Shown: positions 8,961 to 18,950, counted from the stretch's first letter. The stretch: DNA of 64,000 nucleotides from Marinigracilibium pacificum (GCF_012926615.1 NZ_JABBNU010000004.1:186001-250000), one strand, 5' to 3'. Translations and numbers: made by a program. The notes: generated by a model from the sequence alone, not told the origin.

Positions 8961-10532
8961 ATGAGAAGCAGAATACTATTATTTATTCTTTTTCTGAGTT
9001 GTTCGGTTCTTTTGAACGCTCAGGACAAACCCAATATACTGGTTATTTGGGGAGACGATATCGGGTGGTCAAACTTAAGTGCCTATGAGCATGGAGTTAT
9101 GGCCTACAGAACTCCTAATATTGACCGAATAGGAAAAGAAGGCGTTATTTTCACAGATCACTATGCACAACCTTCATGTACAGCAGGTAGAGCAGCATTT
9201 ATTACAGGGCAATATCCTATCAGATCAGGTATGACAACAGTTGGACAGCCTGGTGATGCGCTGGGACTTCAGAAAGAATCTCCATGTCTGGCAGAAGTGT
9301 TGAAAGCAGAAGGATACAGTACCGGTCATTTTGGCAAAAACCACCTTGGCGACAGAAATGAGCACTTACCAACTGCACATGGCTTTGATGAATTTTTTGG
9401 TAACCTGTATCACCTGAATACACAAGAAGAAGCAGAGCAAAGAGATTATCAGAATTTTGGTAAGGCATATTCAGGCAATTTAGAAGACTATGAAAAGAAA
9501 TTCGGTACCCGTGGCGTATTACATTCATTTGCGACTGGTAAAGAAGATAATACTGATGACCCTAGATTTGGTAAAGTTGGTAAACAACGTATTACTGATA
9601 CAGGCCCGCTTACTCAAGAGCGTATGAAAAATTTTGACAGGGCTGAAGTCATTCCTAAAGCACTTGATTTTATTAAAAGATCTAAAGACGAGGATGAACC
9701 GTTCTTTGTATGGTTGAATACCAGTAGAATGCACCTTTATACTCGTATTGAGGATGAATGGTTACAAAAAGTCGAGAAATATACCAGTGAAGCTGATTAC
9801 TATGGCGCAGGTATGTTACAGCACGATTCTGATATCGGATATGTACTGCAACAATTAGAGGAAATGGGCTTATTGGATAATACGATCATCCTTTATTCTA
9901 CAGACAACGGACCAGAGCATGCTTCATGGCCACATGGTGGTACTACGCCATTCAGAGGAGAAAAAATGACAACCTATGAAGGTGGTATTCGCGTACCATG
10001 TATGGTAAGATGGCCGGGTAAAATCCCTGAAGGAAGATCATTAAATGGTATTCAGGGACACCAGGATTTATTCACAACCCTTGCAGCTGCAGCAGGTGTT
10101 GATAACGTTGCCGAACAAGTAATGAAGAGTAAAAATCAATATATCGATGGAGTAAATAACCTTGATTACTGGATGGGAAAAACCGATCAATCAGCTCGTA
10201 ATCATATATTCCATTACTATGAAAGTAAACTAACTGCGGTACGAATGGGGCCATGGAAATTTCACTTCTCTACCAAGGAAGACTACTATGCGAATGTAAT
10301 TCCTCGAACAGTTCCATTAGTATTTAATATCCGGATGGACCCTTATGAAAGTTATTCCAGTACCGATGCATATGGACACTTGATGCAAAAGGTTTCCTGG
10401 CTCTTACAGCCAATGGGTGAATTGATGGGGCAACATTTAAAAACTCTGGCAGATTATCCACCAGTACAGGGAGGTAAATCATTTGATATGTCTAATGTCG
10501 TTCAGGAGTTTATAAATAAATCTAAGCAGTAA
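8961..10532 (+). CDS. Exported arylsulfatase-family sulfatase (paralog 2)
   Basis: 523 residues. Signal peptide [20 protein letters not shown] with probable cleavage before [13 protein letters not shown] provides the metal-binding aspartates, and [10 protein letters not shown] contains the formylglycine Cys (Cys73). FGKNHLGD and [12 protein letters not shown] complete the active-site set. It should cleave sulfate esters in the periplasm or at the cell surface. Its leader resembles those of the DUF3604 genes only weakly: an AT box about 97 nt and a GTTATCAAT 56 nt before the ATG. A strong hairpin terminator lies 24 nt after its stop, so it is transcribed separately from the DUF3604 genes. Confidence 0.92.
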   Translation: MRSRILLFILFLSCSVLLNAQDKPNILVIWGDDIGWSNLSAYEHGVMAYRTPNIDRIGKEGVIFTDHYAQPSCTAGRAAFITGQYPIRSGMTTVGQPGDALGLQKESPCLAEVLKAEGYSTGHFGKNHLGDRNEHLPTAHGFDEFFGNLYHLNTQEEAEQRDYQNFGKAYSGNLEDYEKKFGTRGVLHSFATGKEDNTDDPRFGKVGKQRITDTGPLTQERMKNFDRAEVIPKALDFIKRSKDEDEPFFVWLNTSRMHLYTRIEDEWLQKVEKYTSEADYYGAGMLQHDSDIGYVLQQLEEMGLLDNTIILYSTDNGPEHASWPHGGTTPFRGEKMTTYEGGIRVPCMVRWPGKIPEGRSLNGIQGHQDLFTTLAAAAGVDNVAEQVMKSKNQYIDGVNNLDYWMGKTDQSARNHIFHYYESKLTAVRMGPWKFHFSTKEDYYANVIPRTVPLVFNIRMDPYESYSSTDAYGHLMQKVSWLLQPMGELMGQHLKTLADYPPVQGGKSFDMSNVVQEFINKSKQ

Positions 10533-10555
10533 GAAAATATATTTCACTGAAACTT

Positions 10556-10596
10556 AAAAACCTGGTTGCGTTCGCTTTGAACTCAACCAGGTTTTT
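10556..10596 (+). terminator. Terminator after sulfatase 2
   Basis: Perfect 13-bp stem: AAAAACCTGGTTG at 10556-10568 pairs with CAACCAGGTTTTT at 10584-10596. The right arm ends in a T run, and the hairpin may work in both directions. Confidence 0.85.
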
Positions 10597-10685
10597 ATTT
10601 TATGAAAGCCCACAATAATATTCAAAAGAAAATAACATACCCGGTATAGTTAAATACCAGAAACGATTATTTTAATATCATTATA

Positions 10686-10705
10686 AATGAATTAACTTAT
10701 ATAAG
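10686..10705 (+). promoter_or_regulatory. Conserved upstream box of DUF3604 gene 1
   Basis: AATGAATTAACTTATATAAG, 99 nt before the ATG. The same 20-mer recurs exactly before DUF3604 gene 2 and in altered form before genes 3 and 4, sulfatase 3 and the 20,991 barrel. A GTTATCAAT follows 59 nt before the ATG. It is likely a promoter upstream element or activator site; which of these is inference. Confidence 0.55.
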
Positions 10706-10784
10706 AATACACTGATTGCTTTCTGGTTATCAATCCCGATAAAAATCATTAATCAGAACTGCTATTTACAAAACAACACGATCA

Positions 10785-12683
10785 ATGAAAACTATAAGTT
10801 ATTATCTTATTGTAATATCACTCGTATTTCTTGGTTCCTGTTCAGGAAACCAGGAAAGTGAAGATACAACTGAATCAACTGAAAACGACATCGTTGAAGT
10901 TGAGGTTAAAACCAATCCTTTAAGAGATGTTTACTGGGGCGATCAGCACGTGCATACTGCCTGGTCTGCCGATGCCGGTGCAGCAGGTACCCGTATTGGC
11001 CCTGAAGAAGTACTTCGCTTTGCCAGAGGTGAAGAGGTGATAAGTGCATCACAGCAAAAAGCAAAACTTGCCCGACCTTTAGACTGGGTGGCTATTACAG
11101 ATCACTCAGATGGAGCAGGTGTAATCAATGCCGTCATTGAGGGAGATCCGGAAGTTATGGGCGACCCAATAGTTGCTCAATATCATGAAGATATGGAAGC
11201 TGGTGGTGAGAAAGCCGCAGCAGTTATGATGGATTTAATAAATCGGCAATCAAACGGAAACCTACCTGATGTATTTATGGACCCTGAATTTGCAGCATCA
11301 GTTTGGTTACGAAATATTGAAATTGTCGAAGAATATAATGACCCCGGAACATTTACTGCTTTCATTGCCTACGAGTGGACATCCAATTATGGTGGGGGGA
11401 ATAACCTTCACCGTAACGTGATCTACCGGGATAATGGTGATATAGCGTCCAAGATGTCACCAATGACGACTTTCGACTCTGAAAATCCGGAAGACCTGTG
11501 GAAATGGATGGCGAATTTTGAAGAAAAAACGGGTGGCCATTTACTGGCTATTCCACATAATGGAAATTTATCCAATGGTCTTATGTTTCGCACGGTAGCT
11601 TTTGACGGAAGCGAATTAACTAAAGAACTTGCCACACTAAGAAATAAATATGAGCGCCTCTACGAAACTACTCAAGGTAAAGGAACAAGTGAGGTCCATC
11701 CTTCTCTTGCCGCCAATGATGAATTTGCCAGTTTCGAGATATGGGACAAAGGAAACCTGGTAATGGTTCCTAAAGAACAAGAAATGCTTCAATATGAATA
11801 TACACGTAGTGCGTTGAAAAATGGACTGATGCTGGAAGACAAGCTGGGTGTAAATCCTTTTAAGTATGGACTAGCATCAGGAACAGATACACATACCGGT
11901 TTATCTACAGCCGATGAGAATAATTTCTGGGGAAAATACGCTTCTTCAGAACCAAGCCCCGAAAGATGGGACGAAAAAGCGCTTGATTTTCCTTCTGGTT
12001 ATGTTCTCGGTTGGGAACTTGGTGCTTCAGGTTATACTGGAGTATGGGCAGAATCTAATACACGTGAAGCACTTTGGGATGCGATGCATCGAAGAGAAAC
12101 ATATGCTTCAACAGGTCCTCGGATGACAGTTCGTTTCTTTGGTGGCTTTGATTATACAGAAGATGATCTGGATATTTCCAATATGGTTCAAAACGGATAT
12201 GACAAAGGGGTGCCGATGGGAGGAGATCTTTCTAATGCACCTGAAGGCAAAGCTCCGGTATTTATGGTCTATGCAAATAAAGATCCTGAAGGTGGAAACC
12301 TTGATCGTATACAGATCATTAAAGGATGGTTGAATTCAAACGGAAAAACTGAAGAAAAAATCTTTAATGTTGCCTGGGGTGATGCAGATTCAAGAAACCT
12401 GGATAGCAATGGTAATCTTCCTGAAGTTGGTAATACAGTCAATGTTGAAAAAGCGACTTGGGAAAACAGTATCGGAGATTCTGAATTAAAAGCCATCTGG
12501 ACTGATCCGGATTTTGACCCAAACCAAAGAGCTTTTTACTATGTCAGGGTAATCCAGATCCCAACTCCACGATGGACTGCTTATGATGCACTGAATTATG
12601 ATCTGGAGATGACTGATGATGTGCCGATGAGTTTACAAGAAAGAGCTTATACATCTCCAATATGGTATACCCCATCAAAATAA
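10785..12683 (+). CDS. DUF3604 lipoprotein with PHP-like metal motifs (paralog 1)
   Basis: 632 residues. The lipobox FLGSC places lipidation at Cys19, followed by an acidic Ser/Glu/Thr-rich linker, a composition compatible with surface export in Bacteroidota. The DUF3604 domain fills the rest. Candidate metal ligands are GDQHVHTAW (His55, His57), ITDH (Asp106, His107), AIPHNGN, and SGTDTHTG near residue 365. These resemble the HxH, DH, H and DxH motifs of the PHP phosphoesterase superfamily. The exact reaction is unknown. A metal-dependent hydrolase acting at the envelope on the same substrate as the sulfatases is inference. The start context CACGATCAATG recurs, as CACGATCTATG, in the paralogs. 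Confidence 0.85.
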   Translation: MKTISYYLIVISLVFLGSCSGNQESEDTTESTENDIVEVEVKTNPLRDVYWGDQHVHTAWSADAGAAGTRIGPEEVLRFARGEEVISASQQKAKLARPLDWVAITDHSDGAGVINAVIEGDPEVMGDPIVAQYHEDMEAGGEKAAAVMMDLINRQSNGNLPDVFMDPEFAASVWLRNIEIVEEYNDPGTFTAFIAYEWTSNYGGGNNLHRNVIYRDNGDIASKMSPMTTFDSENPEDLWKWMANFEEKTGGHLLAIPHNGNLSNGLMFRTVAFDGSELTKELATLRNKYERLYETTQGKGTSEVHPSLAANDEFASFEIWDKGNLVMVPKEQEMLQYEYTRSALKNGLMLEDKLGVNPFKYGLASGTDTHTGLSTADENNFWGKYASSEPSPERWDEKALDFPSGYVLGWELGASGYTGVWAESNTREALWDAMHRRETYASTGPRMTVRFFGGFDYTEDDLDISNMVQNGYDKGVPMGGDLSNAPEGKAPVFMVYANKDPEGGNLDRIQIIKGWLNSNGKTEEKIFNVAWGDADSRNLDSNGNLPEVGNTVNVEKATWENSIGDSELKAIWTDPDFDPNQRAFYYVRVIQIPTPRWTAYDALNYDLEMTDDVPMSLQERAYTSPIWYTPSK

Positions 12684-12701
12684 CACAGATTTAATTTTTA
12701 A

Positions 12702-12736
12702 AACACGGTCAGTATACTCCTGACCGTGTTTTTTTT
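12702..12736 (+). terminator. Terminator after DUF3604 gene 1
   Basis: 11-bp perfect stem AACACGGTCAG / CTGACCGTGTT around a TATACTC loop, then a T run. The hairpin is almost the same as those after the three following paralogs. Confidence 0.88.
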
Positions 12737-12760
12737 GTTATCGATAGTTGATTCAATATA

Positions 12761-12780
12761 AATGAATTAACTTATATAAG
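12761..12780 (+). promoter_or_regulatory. Conserved upstream box of DUF3604 gene 2
   Basis: AATGAATTAACTTATATAAG, identical over 20 nt to the box of gene 1, 101 nt before the ATG and only 25 nt after the previous terminator. ATAGCTTTCTGATTATCAA follows downstream, in the place where a -7 element would be expected. Confidence 0.55.
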
Positions 12781-12861
12781 AATACAGCCAATAGCTTTCT
12801 GATTATCAATCCACTATAAAAATCATTAACCAGAAATGCTATTTTCAAAACCACACGATCT

Positions 12862-14739
12862 ATGAAACCTATAAGTTATTACCTTATTGTGATGTCGTTC
12901 ATAATTATGACCTCATGTTCCGGGAATAAGGAAAGCGAAGAAACAGCCCAGACAACTGAAGAAGCAACAGTTGCAAACGAAATTAAATCAAATCCATTAA
13001 AGGATGCATACTTTGGTAATGTCCACATTCACACCAGCTATTCATTTGATGGATACACCAACAAATGTCCGACTAACCCTGAAGACGCTTATCGATGGGC
13101 AAAAGGAGAAGCTATCCCTGGTGGTGGCGGAGGTGGTGATCTGCAAATAAATGAGCCGTTGGATTTTTATGCCGTTTCCGATCATGCCGAATGGATGGGG
13201 ATGTTTAAACAAATGGAAAATCCTGAAAGTCCATTGAGTAAACTGGATTTTGCAAAAAGAGTGACTTCAGAGGATCCCGCAGTTTCTTTCCAGGCATTTG
13301 CTGATTTTCTATATGATTTCAGTACAGGTGGCGAACTTTCTAAAGAACCCTTGTTTTCAGATCCGGAAATAATGAAATCTGTCTGGGCTGAAATCGTAAA
13401 AACAGCTGACGAGCATTATGAACCGGGAAAATTTACTACCTTCCCTGCTTTTGAATGGTCATCCAATCCTAATACTAGAAACCTTCATCGGGTTGTCGTA
13501 TTTGAGAATTCAGAAAATATTCCTGATCTGGCTTTTTCAACGAATGATTCAGATAAACCGGAAGATCTATGGAAATGGATGGAAGGTTGTCGCGCTAATG
13601 GTGCTACTTTGTTAGCCATACCTCATAATGCAAATGCCAGTGATGGATTAATGTTTTCATTAAGAGATTCTGAAGGTAATCCACTTTCAATGGCCTATTC
13701 AGAAATGCGGATGAAAAATGAACCCTTGTATGAGATCTCTCAAATTAAAGGAACCTCCGAGGTTCATCCTGACCTCTCTCCAAATGATGAGTTTGCCGGA
13801 TTTGAATTATGGGATTACACCCTTGCTGCTACTGCAGAACGACCAACAAATAGAAAAGGTAGCTATTTCAGACAAGCATTACTAGATGGAATAGAAATTG
13901 AAAAAAATGGAAATGGTAACCCATTTAAATATGGAGTAATTGGTGATTCTGATGGGCATAATTCAGCTGCCTCTGTGGAAGAAGATAATTACACTGGGAA
14001 ATTTGCTACGGAAAACAGTCCAGCGCACCGTATTAATGGTCCGGAAGGTTTCTCGGAAAAAAACAAACAGCAGTTGCGTGAATTCAGCTCAGGAGGGTTA
14101 GCCGGAGTATGGGCGGAATCAAATACCCGTGAAGCTATTTTTGAAGCAATGATGAGAAAAGAGACTTTTGGAACTTCCGGAACGAGAATGAAAGTACGAT
14201 TATTTGGCGGATATGACTTTCCTGATAATTTATTTGAAAATACCAATTGGGTAAAGTCTGCGTATGAAGGAGGTATTCCTATGGGAAGTACTTTACCGGC
14301 TTCTCAAGGAAAAGCCCCTACTCTTGTTATTCATGCCATTAAAGATGCAAACGGAGCGAATCTTGATCGTATCCAGGTAATTAAAGGCTGGGTAGATAAA
14401 AATGGTAAGCAAATGGAAAAAATATATAATGTTGTGGTATCAGATGATAGGACAATTGATTCAAACGGCAGTGTAGATCCCGTTGGAAATACGGTAAATG
14501 TAGCTGAGGCCTCATATTCCAATAGTATTGGTGATCCTGAATTAAAAACTGTTTGGACGGACCCGGATTTTGACCCTTCACTATCAGCTTTTTACTACGT
14601 TAGAGTATTAGAGATACCAACACCCAGGTGGAGTACTTATGATGCAAAGACTCTTGGAATCGAGCCCCGTGATGACTTACCTGTTACCATTCAGGAAAGA
14701 GGCTGGTCGAGCCCGATCTGGTATACCCCATCAAAATAA
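12862..14739 (+). CDS. DUF3604 lipoprotein with PHP-like metal motifs (paralog 2)
   Basis: 625 residues. The signal segment MKPISYYLIVMSFIIMTSC ends in a lipobox Cys at 19, followed by SGNKESEE and an acidic linker. Candidate metal ligands are GNVHIHTSYSFD (HxH), VSDHAEW (DH), AIPHNANASDG, and IGDSDGHNS (DxH). It differs from paralog 1 in a Gly-rich insertion after the first motif (IPGGGGGGD) and in having LWDYTLAATA before the last motif. Both traits resemble paralog 3, so genes 2 and 3 are probably the more recent duplicates. Function is as proposed for paralog 1. The start is preceded by CACGATCT. Confidence 0.85.
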   Translation: MKPISYYLIVMSFIIMTSCSGNKESEETAQTTEEATVANEIKSNPLKDAYFGNVHIHTSYSFDGYTNKCPTNPEDAYRWAKGEAIPGGGGGGDLQINEPLDFYAVSDHAEWMGMFKQMENPESPLSKLDFAKRVTSEDPAVSFQAFADFLYDFSTGGELSKEPLFSDPEIMKSVWAEIVKTADEHYEPGKFTTFPAFEWSSNPNTRNLHRVVVFENSENIPDLAFSTNDSDKPEDLWKWMEGCRANGATLLAIPHNANASDGLMFSLRDSEGNPLSMAYSEMRMKNEPLYEISQIKGTSEVHPDLSPNDEFAGFELWDYTLAATAERPTNRKGSYFRQALLDGIEIEKNGNGNPFKYGVIGDSDGHNSAASVEEDNYTGKFATENSPAHRINGPEGFSEKNKQQLREFSSGGLAGVWAESNTREAIFEAMMRKETFGTSGTRMKVRLFGGYDFPDNLFENTNWVKSAYEGGIPMGSTLPASQGKAPTLVIHAIKDANGANLDRIQVIKGWVDKNGKQMEKIYNVVVSDDRTIDSNGSVDPVGNTVNVAEASYSNSIGDPELKTVWTDPDFDPSLSAFYYVRVLEIPTPRWSTYDAKTLGIEPRDDLPVTIQERGWSSPIWYTPSK

Positions 14740-14758
14740 CACATGGAATAATTCTTAA

Positions 14759-14794
14759 AGCACGGTCAGCATACTCCTGACCGTGTTTTTTTTT
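14759..14794 (+). terminator. Terminator after DUF3604 gene 2
   Basis: 9-bp stem CACGGTCAG / CTGACCGTG around CATACTC, followed by nine T residues. Confidence 0.88.
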
Positions 14795-14819
14795 GTGATC
14801 AATAGTTGAATTAATATAT

Positions 14820-14840
14820 ATGAACTAAATTAAATACAAG
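14820..14840 (+). promoter_or_regulatory. Degenerate upstream box of DUF3604 gene 3
   Basis: ATGAACTAAATTAAATACAAG, 104 nt before the ATG. It matches the boxes of genes 1 and 2 only partly, but the downstream AGTAGCCTTCTGATTATCAA is well conserved in sequence and spacing. Confidence 0.35.
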
Positions 14841-14923
14841 TAATAATGCCAGTAGCCTTCTGATTATCAAACCCACTACAAAGCACAATGATCAGAAATG
14901 CTATTCACTAAAACACACGATCT

Positions 14924-16798
14924 ATGAAAGATATAAGTTATTATCTTATTGTGATGACATTCGTGTTTCTTGGTTCCTGCTCTGGTAACAAGGAAAGCGA
15001 AGAAACGAACGAAACGACAGAAGAGGAAGTAGTTGAAAACGAAATCAAATCAAATCCTTTAAAGGAGGCATATTTTGGAAACCTTCATGTGCATACAAGC
15101 TGGTCTTTCGATGCCTATATAAATGGCTCGATCACCGGTCCGGATGATGCATATCGATGGGCACAAGGAGAATCCATACCAGGTGGTGGTGATGGCACTC
15201 CCCTTCAAATCAAAAAGCCTTTGGATTGGTATGCTGTATCTGATCATGCCGAATATCTAGGGGCTTTACCAAAAATGGCTGATCCAAATAGTCCGATGAG
15301 CAAACACCCTCTTGCAAAAGATATAACCGGTGATGACCCGGTGGCTGCCTTTGCTGCATATACCGAAATTTCTAATGGAATATATCAGGAAAGAAAAAAG
15401 GATCCGATATTAGGTGATTCTACTTTTGCAGCCAGTACCTGGACTGAGATAATAGATATTGCCGATAAACATTATAACCCGGGTACTTTTACCACTTTTG
15501 CTGCTTTTGAGTGGACTGCAGCACCTGACTGGAGAAATATCCATAGAATCGTTCTTTTTAAGGATACCGAAAATGTTCCTTCTGTCCCATTTTCTGCAGT
15601 TGACTCTGATGTACCAGAGAATCTATGGAAATGGATGGATGCCCAACGAGCGAATGGCAGCCATCTTCTGGCAGTACCGCATAATGGAAATGCCAGTGAT
15701 GGAATTATGTTTCCAATTGGAACAACCTATGGTGGAAGTGAGATTAATCAGGAGTATTCAACAACAAGAATGCGCAATGAACCAGTTTATGAACTGATTC
15801 AGATAAAAGGTGCTTCTGAAACCATGCCTCTACTTTCACCTAGTGATGAATTTGCTGATTTTGAAATATGGGACTATACCCTTGCAGCTACTGCCACACC
15901 ACCAAAAAATAAGAAAGGTGGTTACATGAGGGAAGCGCTTATTCGCTCAATGAAATATGAACAGGAAGGTAAAGGAAATCCATTTAAATATGGTTTCATT
16001 GGAGATTCTGACACCCACAACTCCTATTCTCCTATTGAAGAAGATAATTACCATGGCAAATTTGGGTTTGAAAATAATCCTGAACACCGGTTAGACGGAC
16101 CTCCGGGCGTTGATGAAAAGGGAGCAAATCAAGTGAGAAAGTTTGGAAGTGCAGGGCTTGCAGGCGTATGGGCAGAATCAAATACCAGGGAAGCCATATT
16201 TGATGCGATCATGCGAAAAGAAACCTTTGCTACATCCGGACCACGATTGAAAGTTCGATTCTTTGGCGGGTTCAATTATCCTGAAAATATATTGGAGAAT
16301 TCTGACTGGGTGAAAGAAGGATATGCAAATGGTGTACCGATGGGTGGAGATCTAACTGCTTCAGATGGAAAAGCACCTTCATTTATAATTCATGCGATAA
16401 AAGAAGCTGATGGTGCAAATCTTGATCGTATTCAAATTATTAAGGGCTGGGTAGACGCAAATGGAAATACTTACGAAAAGGTGTTTGATGTAGCCTTTTC
16501 AGATGATCGAAAATTAGATGCTAATGGAAACGTACCGGCTGTTGGAAATACAGTCAACGTAGCAGAAGCTAGTTACACCAATGATATTGGAGATACCGAG
16601 TTAAAAACAGTTTGGACCGATCCTGAATTCGATCCTTCACAATATGCTGTTTATTATACCAGAGTGCTTCAAATTCCTACTCCTAGATGGAGCACCTATG
16701 ACGCAAAAACTTTAGGTAGAGAACCAAGAAAAGATCTTCCGGTAAGTATACAGGAAAGAGCCTGGTCAAGTCCGATCTGGTATACTCCAGCAAAATAA
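14924..16798 (+). CDS. DUF3604 lipoprotein with PHP-like metal motifs (paralog 3)
   Basis: 624 residues. Lipobox VFLGSC gives Cys19, then SGNKESEE and an acidic linker. Candidate metal ligands are GNLHVHTSWSFD (HxH), VSDHAEY (DH), AVPHNGNASDG, and IGDSDTHNS (DxH). It shares the IPGGGDG insertion and IWDYTLAATA with paralog 2. The C-terminal part contains the family block VRFFGGF, then MGGD and a beta-rich region ending SSPIWYTPAK, nearly identical in all four paralogs. The 3' flank with terminator is almost the same as that of paralog 4. The role at the envelope is inferred as for the other copies. Confidence 0.85.
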   Translation: MKDISYYLIVMTFVFLGSCSGNKESEETNETTEEEVVENEIKSNPLKEAYFGNLHVHTSWSFDAYINGSITGPDDAYRWAQGESIPGGGDGTPLQIKKPLDWYAVSDHAEYLGALPKMADPNSPMSKHPLAKDITGDDPVAAFAAYTEISNGIYQERKKDPILGDSTFAASTWTEIIDIADKHYNPGTFTTFAAFEWTAAPDWRNIHRIVLFKDTENVPSVPFSAVDSDVPENLWKWMDAQRANGSHLLAVPHNGNASDGIMFPIGTTYGGSEINQEYSTTRMRNEPVYELIQIKGASETMPLLSPSDEFADFEIWDYTLAATATPPKNKKGGYMREALIRSMKYEQEGKGNPFKYGFIGDSDTHNSYSPIEEDNYHGKFGFENNPEHRLDGPPGVDEKGANQVRKFGSAGLAGVWAESNTREAIFDAIMRKETFATSGPRLKVRFFGGFNYPENILENSDWVKEGYANGVPMGGDLTASDGKAPSFIIHAIKEADGANLDRIQIIKGWVDANGNTYEKVFDVAFSDDRKLDANGNVPAVGNTVNVAEASYTNDIGDTELKTVWTDPEFDPSQYAVYYTRVLQIPTPRWSTYDAKTLGREPRKDLPVSIQERAWSSPIWYTPAK

Positions 16799-16818
16799 TA
16801 CACGATTTATTTCTTTAA

Positions 16819-16850
16819 AAATGGTCAGCATACTCCTGACCGTTTTTTTT
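16819..16850 (+). terminator. Terminator after DUF3604 gene 3
   Basis: Stem AATGGTCAG / CTGACCGTT with one G-T pair, loop CATACTC, then a T run. Confidence 0.85.
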
Positions 16851-16874
16851 GCGGTTAATGGTTTGATTATTATA

Positions 16875-16892
16875 AATGAATTAACTTATAAG
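16875..16892 (+). promoter_or_regulatory. Upstream box of DUF3604 gene 4
   Basis: AATGAATTAACTTATAAG, identical to the gene 1 and 2 boxes except for a missing TA step, 100 nt before the ATG at 16975. AATAGCCATG follows at the expected distance. Confidence 0.5.
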
Positions 16893-16974
16893 AAGTATGT
16901 TAATAGCCATGTAATTTTCAATTACACCACACTTGAAGATTGATTTATTGGCGAACTATAAAAACACACGATCT

Positions 16975-18873
16975 ATGAAAACCATATACAACCAATTGGT
17001 GATTCTGTTGGGAATTATCGTAATGATATCCTGTTCAGGAAGCCAGGAAAGTGACGATACCACTGAATCGACAGAAAACGACATAGTAGAAGTTGAGATT
17101 AAATCAAACCCAATGAAAGATGTTTACTGGGGCGATACGCACAATCATACCGGAAATTCCTTTGATGTATACTTATTTGGCACGCCAAACTCTACTCCCG
17201 AAACTGCTTACCGTTTCGCTAAGGGAGAAGAAGTTGAAAGCCCGACTACAGGAAGACCAATGAAATTGACTGAACCACTTGACTTCCTTGTTATTGCTGA
17301 TCATGCAGAATTATTGGGATCAATGCCATTAATGTATGAAAATACCCCGGGAATTTCTGATTCAAAATCAGGTCAGGCATTTTTGAAAATAGCCCCGGAT
17401 AAAACTGATGAAAAAGGACTTCAGAAAATTTATGATATTTTAAACTTTGCAGCTTTTGACCAGCCTAATGAGGCCAATCTGGGCAGTAAAGATTTGATTA
17501 ATGATCTTGGGGGAGAAAACCGTAAAGAAGCCTGGGCGCGATATGTTGAAACAGCAGATGCACACAATAACCCGGGAACATTCACAACACTTATAGGTTG
17601 GGAATGGTCATCCAATAATAGCGGAGCCAATTTACATCGGGTAGTTTTTATGCCACAGGGAAAAGATGTTGCAAATCAGTTTTTACCATATAGTGCATTA
17701 AGTAGTGATAATCCTGAAGATCTCTGGGCATGGCTGGAGGAGACAAGTGGTCGTACCGGTGCCGAGTTTGTCGCCATTCCTCATAATCCGAATATCAGTC
17801 TGGGGCTGATGTTTCCTGAGACCAGGCTAAATGGAGAACCTATTGACAGAGAATATGCTGAAAGCCGTATGAAGTGGGAGCGAAATGTTGAAATCACCCA
17901 AATCAAAGGCGATTCAGAAACCCACCCTGCCCTGTCACCAAATGATGAATTTGCTGATTTTGAAACATATGATTTTGCACTGACGCCTGACGGAACCAGA
18001 TCTAAACCAACAGAAGCTGATTATGTCCGATCCGGATTAAAACGCGGGCTGGCAATGGAACAAAAGCTAGGCGTAAATCCCTATAAAATTGGATTAATAG
18101 GAAGTTCGGATTCTCATACCGGAATGTCTGCAATAGAAGAAACGAATTTTGCCGGCAAAGGTCAACACGATGCCACTCCTGAGAAAAGGCCTCATCCAAC
18201 AGGTATTGGATCTTCAAAGGGCTGGGACATGGGAGCTGCAGGCTGGGTTGCTGTCTGGGCTGAAAATAATACCCGCCAAAGTATTGTTGATGCCTTCCAG
18301 CGAAAAGAAGTCTATGCAACAACGGGACCTAGAATTACATTACGCTTTTTTGGAGGCTTTGAATTTACGGACGATGATCTTTACGGAAACATGTTACAAA
18401 CTGGTTATGACAAAGGCGTTCCAATGGGTGGTGATTTGAATCAAAATGGAGAAAAAGCACCAACATTCATGATCTCTGCCATCAAAGATCCAAATGCAGC
18501 TAATCTCGATCGAATCCAGGTGGTTAAAGGATGGCTTGAAGCAGATGGCAGCACCAGTGAAATGGTTTATAATGTTGCCCTATCAGATGACAGAACTGAT
18601 GGAAGTATTGCTGTTGGTAATACTGTAGATATGAATACAGGAAAATATACAAATACCATAGGTGATGCCGATTTAAAAGTAGTCTGGAAAGATCCGGATT
18701 TTAATCCAGCACAGCATGCTTTTTATTATGTCAGGGTATTAGAAATTCCAACTCCGAGATACTCCTTACTTGATGCGATTGAATTGGGAATAGATGTAAA
18801 GGAAACCAACCATCCTGCCACAATTCAGGAAAGAGTCTATAGTTCCCCGATCTGGTATACTCCAGCAAAATAA
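16975..18873 (+). CDS. DUF3604 lipoprotein with divergent first metal motif (paralog 4)
   Basis: 632 residues from the ATG at 16975. This start was chosen over the in-frame ATG at 16933 because it is preceded by the conserved CACGATCT and begins a clean lipoprotein signal (VMISC). The post-Cys sequence SGSQESDD and acidic linker match paralog 1. Candidate metal ligands are GDTHNHTGNSFD (HxH kept, surrounding residues changed), IADHAEL (DH), AIPHNPNIS, and GSSDSHTG (DxH). An extra segment around residues 120-180 is not aligned with the other copies. Substrate preference may therefore differ. It is the last DUF3604 copy before sulfatase 3. Confidence 0.85.
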   Translation: MKTIYNQLVILLGIIVMISCSGSQESDDTTESTENDIVEVEIKSNPMKDVYWGDTHNHTGNSFDVYLFGTPNSTPETAYRFAKGEEVESPTTGRPMKLTEPLDFLVIADHAELLGSMPLMYENTPGISDSKSGQAFLKIAPDKTDEKGLQKIYDILNFAAFDQPNEANLGSKDLINDLGGENRKEAWARYVETADAHNNPGTFTTLIGWEWSSNNSGANLHRVVFMPQGKDVANQFLPYSALSSDNPEDLWAWLEETSGRTGAEFVAIPHNPNISLGLMFPETRLNGEPIDREYAESRMKWERNVEITQIKGDSETHPALSPNDEFADFETYDFALTPDGTRSKPTEADYVRSGLKRGLAMEQKLGVNPYKIGLIGSSDSHTGMSAIEETNFAGKGQHDATPEKRPHPTGIGSSKGWDMGAAGWVAVWAENNTRQSIVDAFQRKEVYATTGPRITLRFFGGFEFTDDDLYGNMLQTGYDKGVPMGGDLNQNGEKAPTFMISAIKDPNAANLDRIQVVKGWLEADGSTSEMVYNVALSDDRTDGSIAVGNTVDMNTGKYTNTIGDADLKVVWKDPDFNPAQHAFYYVRVLEIPTPRYSLLDAIELGIDVKETNHPATIQERVYSSPIWYTPAK

Positions 18874-18893
18874 AACACGATTTATTTCTTTAA

Positions 18894-18927
18894 GAACGGT
18901 CAGCTTACTCCTGACCGTGCTTTTTTT
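18894..18927 (+). terminator. Terminator after DUF3604 gene 4
   Basis: Stem ACGGTCAG / CTGACCGT around CTTACTC, followed by GC and seven T residues. Same design as the three preceding terminators. Confidence 0.87.
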
Positions 18928-18950
18928 ATAATCAATTGTTGAATTAAAAA

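Noticed and set aside
15459-15797. 112-codon frame inside DUF3604 gene 3
   Set aside because: Alternative frame of a conserved gene; sequence lacks any domain and has no independent start signal.
12702-18927. Four near-identical hairpins as a possible repeat array
   Set aside because: They lie about 2 kb apart, each behind one gene and followed by a T run; ordinary terminators copied by gene duplication, not CRISPR.
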